DNA from: Bimastos eiseni
Taxonomy: Eukaryota; Annelida; Clitellata; Crassiclitellata; Lumbricidae
NCBI GenBank assembly: GCA_959347315.1
Contig: OY365808.1
Span: 4,764,188 to 4,828,187, forward strand
Reading direction: 5' to 3'
DNA length: 64,000 nt
The position numbers and the translations under genes were made by a program. Numbering within the stretch: position 1 is the stretch's first letter; every line of letters begins with the position of its first letter. The notes under the pieces are model-generated. The model searched no databases, was not told the DNA's origin, and was given only the letters and a program-made list of their open reading frames with translations. Shown in pieces: positions 61,501-64,000 of this stretch.

Positions 61501-62466
61501 ATTTATATACTGCCATTTGAAGAGCAAGCTAAATAAAATACACTTCTCTGCGCACGCTTATATTTTATGCTGAGTGTTACATTATTCATGTAATTAAAAA
61601 CAGTATCAGGACGGGGAAATTTATATAGCACCTCTTCATGAAAACTCCAATGGAGTGTTCCTGGCCTGACAGCACAAGACAACATTTAAACAGATGGTCT
61701 TCAACCATTGATAAAATAGAGGCAAAGGGGTATACTTAAGTTGTTATGGTATTGTGTTGGTGCATCTGTAAGAACATGAAAAAGAACAAGAAGAACATTC
61801 TGTTAAGCATAAAGAACATTCTGTTAAGCATAAAGAACATTCTGTTAAGCCAGCCCAATTTAGAACAAGGGGTACAGTCTGTTATGCTAACCCAAAGTTA
61901 GGACGAAAAGAACATCCTCTTAATAACCAAAAATTAGAGCAAGAAGAACATCCTGTAAAGCTAACCAAAATTAGAACAGGAGGAACATTCTGTTAAGCCT
62001 ACCCAAAGTCGAAGAAAAATCCTCTTAAGCCATAACCAAAAGTCAGAGCAAGAAGAATATTCTGCTAAGCAAACGTAAAGTTAGAACAAGAGCAACATTC
62101 TGTTTATTTTAAAAAAAGTCACAACAAGAAGGCCATTCTTGTAAGCTAACCCTAACAAGTGCCCTTTAGTTAAATTGTTATAAGCATCATTAACTTGGTT
62201 AGTTGACTCAGGCAATGAAGACCCTTACATGCCCCTATAGTAATAAATCTGGAAAAATCTTTCACTCCTATAGGGATTTGAACAAATTACTTGAACAGTG
62301 AACTTACAGAAAGATAGGGTTATTGGTTCATGGCAGCTGACTTACTTCGAAGGAACAGATCTTGGACTGCCTCAGCAGCCTGGCACACAACTCCCCAGAG
62401 TTCAGACTCTTCCAGAGGTCCATCTCGAACTTCAAGAGCTTCAGCTAGACTGACCTTGGCATTCAT
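28078..62466 (-). CDS. PTPN13: PTPN13-like non-receptor tyrosine phosphatase (KIND-FERM-PDZ-PTP), 30 coding exons
   Basis: Family role: PTPN13 (PTP-BL/FAP-1) is a cortical scaffold phosphatase that dephosphorylates phosphotyrosine on signalling and junction proteins. The KIND domain binds without catalysis, FERM anchors to membrane/cytoskeleton and PDZ binds C-terminal peptides. Here the 30 exons sum to 8,166 bases including the stop (2,721 residues), and every junction agrees in phase. Order: KIND 1-188, linker 189-1530, FERM about 1531-1845, PDZ about 2055-2144, acidic linker, PTP about 2465-2721. PTP motifs are complete: NRY and DDYINAS, WPDHNTP (Asp about 2623), [10 protein letters not shown] (Cys about 2654, Arg about 2660), QTQDQY, so it should be active. 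The start [20 protein letters not shown] matches the family start. Vertebrate PTPN13 is about 2,480 residues with five PDZ domains. This one has a much longer KIND-FERM linker and one PDZ. Confidence 0.92.
28635..29487. mobile_element. Non-autonomous hAT-type DNA transposon with target-site duplication
   Basis: Terminal inverted repeats CAGTGATGAGCAC (left) and CAGTGATGGGCAC (right, reverse-complemented) are flanked by GTAGTATC (28627-28634) and GTAGTACC (29488-29495), an 8-bp duplication with one mismatch, as hAT elements make. Dense TAGTTATAACTACT palindromes fill about 170 bp inside each end. The 853-bp body has no transposase frame. It sits in the last intron of the phosphatase gene. Confidence 0.8.
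29505..29725 (+). mobile_element. tRNA-derived SINE, degraded copy
   Basis: TGGCTAAGTGGTTA resembles an A box. The body GGGACCTTGAGCAAGT, ACAGTTGCTCTGCA, GCACCATC, AAGAAGGGCAATATCA matches 33005-33200 block for block. An ATTGT pentamer run follows. It lies directly beside the hAT element. Confidence 0.6.
29878..30009 (-). CDS. PTPN13: PTPN13 exon 29: PTP signature motif
   Basis: Acceptor TTGTTGTAG|TTCGTT, donor AAG|GTGGGT; 44 codons, phase 0 both ends. It encodes [20 protein letters not shown] then [20 protein letters not shown]. The [11 protein letters not shown]-loop is intact, with the catalytic Cys and phosphate-binding Arg. Confidence 0.96.
30310..30472 (-). CDS. PTPN13: PTPN13 exon 28: PTP WPD loop
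   Basis: Acceptor GGCTGCAG|ATTTCG, donor AAG|GTCAGT. It encodes [20 protein letters not shown] ... [19 protein letters not shown]. The WPD general-acid aspartate is present. Phase 2 in, 0 out. Confidence 0.94.
30495..30870 (+). mobile_element. Decayed LINE 3' fragment in a PTPN13 intron
   Basis: On +, one frame reads [20 protein letters not shown], matching the LHWLP(V/L) ... R(I)(Q/H)(F/Y)K motif of CR1/L2-type reverse transcriptases. It then breaks down into stops and ends near GCATCTCTGAATAGAGATG, an eroded tail hairpin. An ATACAAT repeat follows. Confidence 0.55.
30893..31067 (+). repeat. Direct repeat of about 60 bp
   Basis: TTAAATTTTTTCCATATATG ... AGACAGCCAAGAATT at about 30893-30952 recurs with four or five changes at about 31008-31066, immediately before the LINE fragment. 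Confidence 0.85.
31080..31720 (+). pseudogene. LINE reverse-transcriptase fragment (CR1/L2-like), frameshifted
   Basis: Two overlapping frames (31137-31457 and 31352-31717) together match the thumb and C-terminal part of a CR1/L2-type reverse transcriptase: [17 protein letters not shown], then after a frame change [36 protein letters not shown] and [18 protein letters not shown]. It lies on + inside a phosphatase intron and is antisense to it. It has no intact catalytic region. Confidence 0.8.
32185..32446 (-). CDS. PTPN13: PTPN13 exon 27: PTP core
   Basis: Acceptor ACTTCAG|ATGATA, donor AATCT|GTGAGT. It encodes [20 protein letters not shown] ... [20 protein letters not shown] ... [18 protein letters not shown]. 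These are standard PTP motifs ([23 protein letters not shown]). Confidence 0.95.
32578..32712 (+). repeat. AAT/GATG trinucleotide tract
   Basis: ATAATAATA, ACAATAATT and GATGATGATG runs within an intron. Confidence 0.85.
33005..33200 (+). mobile_element. tRNA-derived SINE, best-preserved copy
   Basis: The head GTGGCTGATTGGTTAGAGCG (A box) and a weak B-box GCAGGTTCATCC precede the shared body TGTAGGGACCTTGAGCAAGT ... CACAGTTGCTCTGCAGTAAA, CAATTGTGCCATC, GGAAGAAGGGCAATATCAAA. Head plus body define the element. Related copies are at 1600, 13020-13180, 24595 (-), 29505 and 55855 (-). Confidence 0.7.
33418..33508 (-). CDS. PTPN13: PTPN13 exon 26: PTP N-terminal helices
   Basis: Acceptor TTTGCAG|AGCCTA, donor CCAT|GTGAGT. 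It encodes [20 protein letters not shown] then [14 protein letters not shown] is the phosphotyrosine-recognition motif. Confidence 0.93.
33819..33991 (-). CDS. PTPN13: PTPN13 exon 25: pre-PTP segment
   Basis: Acceptor TTGTGTAG|GAGTAG, donor AAA|GTAGGT. It encodes [20 protein letters not shown] ... [20 protein letters not shown]. This helical segment (the LIQDLEE-like helix) precedes the catalytic domain in PTPN13 proteins. Confidence 0.85.
34036..35267 (-). other. PTPN13 intron 24
   Basis: No exon seen. It begins (- strand) with the splice-donor-like minisatellite at 35152-35280 and is otherwise AT-rich. No clear mobile element recognised. Confidence 0.6.
35152..35280 (-). repeat. Minisatellite built from a 5'-splice-site-like unit
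   Basis: On - the unit is TAGTAAGTTGAGTTGA, alternating with short spacers (CTA, ATTA, ATTTA), six to seven times. The first copy supplies the actual exon 24 donor, AATA|GTAAGT at 35268. Later copies mostly keep GTAAGT, and one has GTATGT. Confidence 0.85.
35268..35632 (-). CDS. PTPN13: PTPN13 exon 24: acidic linker
   Basis: Acceptor TTGAACAG|TCATCC, donor AATA|GTAAGT. It encodes a Ser/Pro-rich then strongly acidic region, including [19 protein letters not shown] and [15 protein letters not shown]. No domain recognised. Assigned to the gene by phase (2 in, 1 out), coding-like composition and position. Confidence 0.8.
35845..35990 (+). repeat. CAT/CATCAT-rich tract
   Basis: CATCATCGTCATCACC-type triplet repeats in the intron between exons 24 and 23, giving a spurious Ile/Ser frame on +. 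Confidence 0.85.
36426..36759 (-). CDS. PTPN13: PTPN13 exon 23: linker after PDZ
   Basis: Acceptor TTTTCAG|GCATTG, donor GTCAG|GTGGGT. It encodes [20 protein letters not shown] then a polar region ending [19 protein letters not shown]. Phase 1 in, 2 out. The RRQTS and RRVS sequences resemble basophilic-kinase sites, which is inference only. Confidence 0.78.
36825..36985 (+). repeat. Degenerate AACTTAAGAAAACAG repeat
   Basis: Three copies of (A)CTT(T/A)AGAAAACAG at about 36835, 36903 and 36940, with related A-rich spacers. Confidence 0.5.
38195..38295. repeat. TA microsatellite
   Basis: Nearly continuous alternating TA with CATA interruptions. Confidence 0.9.
38820..39275. mobile_element. 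Candidate hAT-type element (GTTCTCAACC terminus)
   Basis: The left end reads CAGCAGTTCTCAACCTTTTG then AGAGACCCC, very like the CAGNGGTTCTCAACC ... GACCCC termini of hAT families. The right side contains CTGACCCACAGGTTAAG, a partial inverted match. The right boundary and target duplication are not clear. Confidence 0.45.
40009..40206 (-). CDS. PTPN13: PTPN13 exon 22: end of PDZ domain
   Basis: Acceptor TTTTCCAG|GTGATC, donor ACAG|GTTTCA. It encodes [20 protein letters not shown] then VEILRSS and LQLERC. The GDRIL-VNG strand and the His/Ala helix that forms the peptide groove are typical PDZ elements. The remainder is linker. Confidence 0.93.
40293..40365 (+). repeat. CTGT/CTAT tetranucleotide microsatellite
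   Basis: CTGTCTGTCTATCTGTCTGT-type repeat. Confidence 0.9.
40370..40428 (-). mobile_element. LINE terminal hairpin, inverted copy
   Basis: TTTAATATAGTGCCCCTTCA ... ACTCAGAGGCACTCCCGA is the reverse complement of the 4181-4224 tail. It directly abuts the CTGT repeat, the expected 3' simple-repeat tail. Confidence 0.6.
40694..40787 (-). CDS. PTPN13: PTPN13 exon 21: PDZ core
   Basis: Acceptor GTTTAG|GGTGGA, donor AGTCG|GTTAGT. It encodes [20 protein letters not shown] then [12 protein letters not shown], the middle of a PDZ fold ([15 protein letters not shown]). Confidence 0.95.
40988..41175 (-). CDS. PTPN13: PTPN13 exon 20: start of PDZ domain
   Basis: Acceptor TTTAAAG|CAACTG, donor GCT|GTGAGT. 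Polar linker, then [26 protein letters not shown] is the carboxylate-binding loop (GLGF equivalent). Confidence 0.93.
41492..41780 (-). CDS. PTPN13: PTPN13 exon 19: FERM-PDZ linker
   Basis: Acceptor TTGACAG|TCTGTG, donor GGAG|GTAATA. It encodes [20 protein letters not shown] and an acidic second half ([13 protein letters not shown]). No domain; assigned by phase and composition. Confidence 0.8.
42274..42440 (-). CDS. PTPN13: PTPN13 exon 18: polar linker
   Basis: Acceptor TTGTCAG|AATATC, donor CAG|GTATGT. It encodes [20 protein letters not shown] then an Asn-rich stretch and [12 protein letters not shown]. Phase 1 in, 0 out. Confidence 0.75.
43069..43178 (-). CDS. PTPN13: PTPN13 exon 17: end of FERM F3 lobe
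   Basis: Acceptor TTTTAG|AGGTCA, donor GATG|GTAAGA. It encodes [20 protein letters not shown] then [12 protein letters not shown]. The [12 protein letters not shown] helix closes the FERM domain. Confidence 0.9.
43483..43610 (+). mobile_element. Interspersed element of the GCATGGCTGC family, copy C
   Basis: GGTTAAATTAGATGAATGAC then GAGCGCCATGCATGGCTGC, CGTTCATACTATG and an AT-rich tail match 15850-16010. It ends about 12 bases before exon 16. Confidence 0.55.
43622..43848 (-). CDS. PTPN13: PTPN13 exon 16: FERM F3 lobe
   Basis: Acceptor TTTTCAG|AGCAAA, donor AAGAA|GTACTA. It encodes [20 protein letters not shown] then [15 protein letters not shown] and [13 protein letters not shown]. This is the PTB/PH-like F3 lobe, which usually binds membrane or receptor tails. 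Confidence 0.92.
44070..44125 (+). mobile_element. LINE terminal hairpin copy
   Basis: GGTTGGACTGGAAGTGCCTC, then TGAGTAGATCCTTGAGGAGG and TGCCATATTAA. Same layout as 4181-4224, with paired GTGCCTC/GAGGTGC arms. Confidence 0.6.
44270..44360 (+). repeat. Short tandem array (AAGGTGATTTAACAT)
   Basis: A 15-16-base unit is repeated about five times with decay. Confidence 0.75.
44537..44587 (-). CDS. PTPN13: PTPN13 exon 15: FERM F2/F3 junction
   Basis: A 17-codon exon ([17 protein letters not shown]) between acceptor TTTTACAG|AAATGT and donor CGG|GTATGT, phase 0 both ends. LPEYGLHFY is the hallmark at the F2-F3 boundary of FERM domains. Confidence 0.93.
45126..45408 (-). CDS. PTPN13: PTPN13 exon 14: FERM F2 lobe
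   Basis: Acceptor TTTGCAG|ACACAG, donor GAG|GTGAGA. It encodes [20 protein letters not shown] then [18 protein letters not shown] and [13 protein letters not shown] and [14 protein letters not shown] are canonical FERM F2 motifs. Confidence 0.95.
45440..45560 (+). repeat. Tandem array, four degenerate units of about 27 bp
   Basis: The unit ATAAAACACTTGTAACATGT plus GAA-CT is repeated four times with substitutions, just upstream (on -) of exon 14. Confidence 0.75.
46074..46227 (-). CDS. PTPN13: PTPN13 exon 13: FERM F1 lobe, second part
   Basis: Acceptor TTTGCAG|GTGATG, donor CTGAG|GTTTGT. It encodes [20 protein letters not shown] then a Lys-rich turn and [20 protein letters not shown]. Typical end of F1 and F1-F2 linker. 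Confidence 0.95.
46320..46346 (+). repeat. ATT microsatellite
   Basis: Nine uninterrupted TTA/ATT units. Confidence 0.9.
46905..47085 (+). repeat. CATA tetranucleotide microsatellite
   Basis: Long interrupted ACATACATAC run, adjacent to a LINE 3' end. Confidence 0.9.
47085..47275 (+). mobile_element. LINE 3' end with terminal hairpin
   Basis: A frame reads [20 protein letters not shown] then [20 protein letters not shown], the typical LINE C-terminus. It is followed by AGCGCCTTTGAATAGTAATC, AGAGGCACTATGTAAATTG and an ATTGATTG tail. Inserted in a phosphatase intron in antisense. Confidence 0.7.
47519..47684 (-). CDS. PTPN13: PTPN13 exon 12: FERM F1 lobe, first part
   Basis: Acceptor TTATAAG|GGTGTC, donor CAAG|GTTGGT. 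It encodes [20 protein letters not shown] then [20 protein letters not shown] and GLVYVQG. Ubiquitin-like F1 fold of a FERM domain. Confidence 0.93.
47770..47815 (+). mobile_element. Eroded LINE terminal hairpin
   Basis: GATTAGTCGCCCCAAAGGGT, then GCTATACAAATTC. Weak member of the tail family. Confidence 0.35.
48020..48185 (+). mobile_element. LINE 3' fragment with terminal hairpin
   Basis: GGCTGGGCTGGGAGCACCTC, TGAGTAGTTTTCCTGGAAGA, GTGCTAAACAAATG: same order and arms as 4181-4224, preceded by decayed coding-like sequence. Confidence 0.6.
48441..48509 (-). CDS. PTPN13: PTPN13 exon 11: short pre-FERM exon
   Basis: A 23-codon exon ([20 protein letters not shown] then ESG) with acceptor CTTTTAG|CACTGC and donor GGG|GTAAGT, phase 0 both ends. 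It sits at the junction of the long repeat linker and FERM. No motif recognised; accepted on strong splice sites and phase. Confidence 0.75.
49202..52331 (-). CDS. PTPN13: PTPN13 exon 10: giant repeat-bearing linker exon (1,043 codons)
   Basis: Acceptor TTTTCCAG|GAGAAA, donor CCAAGA|GTGAGT; residues about 464-1507. The sequence is Ser/Thr/Pro/Asp-rich and probably disordered. From genomic about 50980 down to 49740 it contains about a dozen degenerate repeats of 26-27 residues with core (Q/E)[18 protein letters not shown]. Two repeats are a variant, ENVVQSxISxPNRDxxFADV, about 660 bp apart, suggesting block duplication. A second short motif, KAPRK(K)S(L), occurs four times (near 51550, 51415, 49760, 49645). 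No known domain. It lies where vertebrate PTPN13 has a linker of a few hundred residues. Confidence 0.9.
52475..52535 (-). mobile_element. LINE terminal hairpin, inverted copy
   Basis: AATTTATATAGTGTCTCTAA ... CAGTCAGAGGTGCTTATGC is the reverse complement of the tail family. Confidence 0.5.
53035..53215 (+). mobile_element. LINE 3' end with terminal hairpin
   Basis: A frame includes [12 protein letters not shown], like the WN-LP motif of LINE C-termini. GGTTGGGTCAGAAGCGCTCC, TAAGTAGATAATCTTGAAGG and GGTGCAATATAAAT follow. Confidence 0.6.
53305..53458 (-). CDS. PTPN13: PTPN13 exon 9: helical linker
   Basis: Acceptor CATCCAG|GTCGTC, donor CAATG|GTAAAC. It encodes a His-rich start (RHHHHVTS) and then [20 protein letters not shown], a probable coiled coil. 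Phase 1 in, 2 out. Confidence 0.82.
54001..54222 (-). CDS. PTPN13: PTPN13 exon 8: linker after KIND
   Basis: Acceptor ATTTCAG|GTATGA, donor AATG|GTAAGA. It encodes [20 protein letters not shown] then [20 protein letters not shown] and an acidic tail. Basic helical segment, no catalytic domain. Confidence 0.85.
54752..55069 (-). CDS. PTPN13: PTPN13 exon 7: polar linker
   Basis: Acceptor TTTACCAG|CAGCTT with a second in-frame AG three bases later (NAGNAG), donor GATG|GTAAGT. It encodes [20 protein letters not shown], a His/Ser-rich centre and [15 protein letters not shown]. Phase 1 at both ends. Confidence 0.85.
55527..55690 (+). repeat. AAT trinucleotide microsatellites
   Basis: About 16 uninterrupted AAT units from 55527 and a second shorter run at 55656-55685. 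Confidence 0.9.
55855..55995 (-). mobile_element. tRNA-derived SINE, inverted copy
   Basis: On -: GACAATAAGTTAAGGCCCTC then GGTCTGATCC (B-box-like), then the body GGAACCTTGATCAAGTTCTT, CACTCACAATTCCTCAGGGG, GTTGATGCTTAATAAAGG. Same body as 33005-33200. Confidence 0.55.
56095..56227 (-). CDS. PTPN13: PTPN13 exon 6: linker after KIND
   Basis: Acceptor GGAGCAG|GTTTCA, donor CAAT|GTAAGT. It encodes [20 protein letters not shown] then [17 protein letters not shown]. Assigned by phase (0 in, 1 out) and composition. Confidence 0.78.
56380..56710 (+). mobile_element. LINE 3' end with terminal hairpin
   Basis: A frame reads [20 protein letters not shown] then [20 protein letters not shown], typical of a LINE C-terminus. 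CTGGGTCGGAAGCGCTTCCG and GGCGCCATATACATAC follow. Confidence 0.65.
56750..56845 (-). repeat. Dispersed repeat of the 229/3262 family, inverted
   Basis: On -, AGTTTCAGTTTAACGACACC, then TAGCATCGCCCTCCTCCTTC, ATCCAGGCTTGGGACTGGCA. Both ends match the copy at 3262-3430, without the 19-bp array. Confidence 0.7.
57050..57148 (-). CDS. PTPN13: PTPN13 exon 5: end of KIND domain
   Basis: Acceptor GTTCTAG|ACATGT, donor GAT|GTAAGT; 33 codons, phase 0. It ends [15 protein letters not shown], resembling the last helix of the PTPN13 KIND domain. Confidence 0.8.
58311..58403 (-). CDS. PTPN13: PTPN13 exon 4: KIND domain
   Basis: Acceptor GTTGCCAG|CGGCTG, donor CGT|GTAAGT; 31 codons. It encodes [20 protein letters not shown] then ATLFHVLR, matching the kinase C-lobe helices (LL-MC ... 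P--R-T---VL) kept in KIND domains. Confidence 0.87.
58450..58880 (+). repeat. 11-bp minisatellite (GAAATATTCAT)
   Basis: About 40 near-continuous degenerate units of GAAATATTnAT in the intron between KIND exons 3 and 4. Confidence 0.9.
59168..59233 (-). CDS. PTPN13: PTPN13 exon 3: KIND domain
   Basis: Acceptor TCAAAAAG|ATGTTT, donor CAG|GTCAGT; 22 codons ([20 protein letters not shown] then DQ). It matches the kinase subdomain-IX-like segment (V-SLG-T---A) of KIND domains. Confidence 0.9.
59965..60040 (+). mobile_element. LINE terminal hairpin copy
   Basis: GAGTTGGATTGGGCGCACCA, AAGTAGAACTCTTGAAGGGG, CGCATTACAAATTTTATTGA, then TGAATGAATTG. Paired GGGCGC/GCGCATT arms, simple-repeat tail. Confidence 0.55.
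60170..60370 (+). repeat. Degenerate TCATCAATCCAACTTC array
   Basis: Six to seven decayed copies of a 25-40-base unit centred on ATCAATCCAACTTC. Confidence 0.6.
60473..60657 (-). CDS. PTPN13: PTPN13 exon 2: KIND domain
   Basis: Acceptor TCTTTAAAG|GTGCTG, donor AAAAG|GTAGAC. It encodes [20 protein letters not shown] then GRICVGPSS and [25 protein letters not shown] resembles the APE-like segment of kinase C-lobes. Confidence 0.88.
61610..61690 (-). mobile_element. LINE terminal hairpin, inverted copy
   Basis: ATTTATATAGCACCTCTTCA ... TGGAGTGTTCCTGGCCTGAC corresponds to the reversed tail family. Confidence 0.45.
61765..62130 (+). repeat. Degenerate GAACATTCTGTTAAGC array
   Basis: About eight units of AGAACATTCTGTTAAGC with variable spacers (two exact 22-bp copies at 61810-61855, later ones with AACCCAAAGTTAG inserts), in PTPN13 intron 1. 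Confidence 0.8.
62346..62466 (-). CDS. PTPN13: PTPN13 exon 1 (first coding): start codon and KIND
   Basis: The exon spans 62490 (acceptor TTTTACAG|CTGGGT) to 62346 (donor CGAA|GTAAGT). The ATG at 62466 gives [20 protein letters not shown] then [20 protein letters not shown], matching the N-terminus and length of PTPN13 KIND domains. The 24 bases before the ATG are 5' untranslated, so at least one noncoding exon lies upstream. Confidence 0.93.
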
Positions 62467-62490
62467 TGCTGTGATTAACCATTCACCCAG

Positions 62491-64000
62491 CTGTAAAATA
62501 CAAGCAACATCGTAATGTAAAGTAAAGCAACTACCTATTAATATACAACACGAATGTGTTTCGATGGGTCAATCATTCCTGGAAAATAGAGCACAATAAG
62601 TTACTGTTCGTCATTGAAATGTGTCGTTTAATCGTGTCCAATCCAATCGTGATTTATATCTTTCGTATAGTCCTCTCATGGCTGTAGGCCTACAGTCGTG
62701 TATACGCAACTCCTAGTGTCATCCTATCATTGTTCTTTCCCTCCTTCATTCATTCAAGGATCACCATAAAATGCATTCTAATGAACTCACCCGTTAGCAC
62801 GTTTATTTCAGGCCTCTTTATTTCCATACAAATAACAGGGCGCGACTATTATCATCAACACATATATTCGCTATTATTCGACCAAAGTCATGATTCACCT
62901 GCCGCCAACGCCGATCAATAATCCATCAGCCCAATTCTGCCTACCTGAACACATCTTCTATCCATGTCAACAAATCTGTATGATCAACAGAAACACATCA
63001 AACGTCTACAAACCTTAAAGCTTCACCCGCCTTAGGAGACGATAAAGTAATCCAAACGAGGAAACTCCACTACAATCGAAACGAAACGAAATTTGCAATA
63101 GGGTCTGCCTCGCGTTTTCCATCGGAACAGATGCGTCTGTTGCAAACATCGCCTCGCCATCTGGCGAATTTAGATGTAACTGCCTCGAGCAGTCGATAGA
63201 AAGCGGAAGCTGGCTTCCATTACATTAATAAGGGAGTAAGTATAAAGACGCTGCAGAAGCACGATGCAACAGGAAAGAAATTCAACTCTTACCACAGCCA
63301 GTTATGACTTATAGCCAATGAAAGAGTAACATCCTGATCGCAATCTCGAAATTTATTAAACACTGCTTAAAACTGAATCGCTAGGCATCAGTTGATTCAC
63401 GAGCTTTGCACTATGTACACAGATTGTCAGATTCCTAGGAAATAATTATTCGTTTAGAGAGAGAGACAAATTTAAAGGCGAAGGTTTTTGAAGTGATAAG
63501 CCTGCTTGGCGGTTGAAGAGCGTGATGTAGATAATGTTGGATAGCGGCAATATTGATGTAGTCATGAATATTTGCAACGTGGTATCAGTTCTTGGCATTT
63601 GTTGGCTACAAGGCCTGCAAGCTTTCGAAAAATAATAATTATTTAGTCCCATGCTGATGAAGTTAAAATTAGATAGCGCAGAAAGTGTTGTCTTGCGCCA
63701 AGGTTAATTATAATCTGGAATGCGGCCACACTTTTGAACTTAATTTTACATTTAAAAAGTTTATATGTAATTAAATGAAAGTTACATTCCTGTGCTGGCG
63801 CTAAATACTATTTTGCTAAATACCATTTCTAAGTTTTTGCTCTATGTATTTTCAGCATGTCCTTCTTTAAAACGTGGGTAAACTGATTTATTATTTATAC
63901 GAAAGAAAACAAATTGGCCTTATAGGGTACAATGGAACGGTAAGTTTAATCAAGGTGTTTGAATTTTGACTTTTTCTATTTCTTAAAGCGTTTTGATTTA
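62491..64000. other. Upstream region of PTPN13; probable promoter and noncoding 5' exon
   Basis: No conserved coding sequence. The stretch 63030-63200 is visibly richer in CG dinucleotides than its surroundings. On -, CTGTG|GTAAGA near 63291 could be the donor of a noncoding first exon, and TTCAG|GTAGGC near 62940 is another option. At the + end, ATGGAACG|GTAAGT (63932-63939) could be a tiny first coding exon of a divergent neighbour. All three are weak inferences. Confidence 0.3.

Noticed and set aside
1..64000. CRISPR array, bacterial operon or viral insertion
   Set aside because: The tandem repeats lack unique equal-length spacers, the genes are spliced, and no capsid, integrase or phage-like frame was seen.

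Overview
The window is animal nuclear DNA: AT-rich, intron-rich, full of microsatellites and decayed retroelements. It carries two long protein-coding genes that converge on each other. I rebuilt both by hand from protein family motifs, splice-site consensus and intron phase. I cannot name the species. The gene content and the SINE/LINE debris fit an invertebrate metazoan, and nothing here is diagnostic of a phylum.

Layout. 1-5340 is intergenic, made of repeat fragments and LINE debris. 5341-18636 (+) is a PSD/EFA6-family Arf6 guanine-nucleotide exchange factor (disordered proline-rich N-terminus, Sec7, PH, coiled coil), with a possible alternative last exon at 24981-25167. 25168-28077 is the gap between the two 3' ends. 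28078-62466 (-) is a PTPN13-like (PTP-BL/FAP-1) tyrosine phosphatase: 30 coding exons whose phases all agree, giving a predicted 2,721-residue protein ordered KIND, very long repeat-bearing linker, FERM, one PDZ, acidic linker, catalytic PTP. 62491-64000 is upstream of that gene and probably holds its promoter and noncoding 5' exon(s).

Both products belong to families that act at the plasma membrane and cortical actin. PSD/EFA6 is brought to PIP2-rich membrane by its PH domain and activates Arf6. PTPN13 is held at the cortex by its FERM domain. A functional link between these neighbours is not shown by the sequence.

The points most worth a second look are: (1) a 3.1-kb single exon in the phosphatase gene encoding about a dozen degenerate 26-27-residue repeats; (2) one PDZ domain instead of the five of vertebrate PTPN13; (3) a Sec7 exon that reading frame requires but that I could not find, after a likely GC-AG donor; (4) a minisatellite built from copies of a 5' splice site, starting at a real exon end; (5) a non-autonomous hAT-type element with near-perfect 8-bp target-site duplications; (6) several dispersed repeat families, one with a conserved 3' hairpin present at more than a dozen places. 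I found no CRISPR array, bacterial-type operon, viral genome or intact transposase, and no clearly new molecular system.
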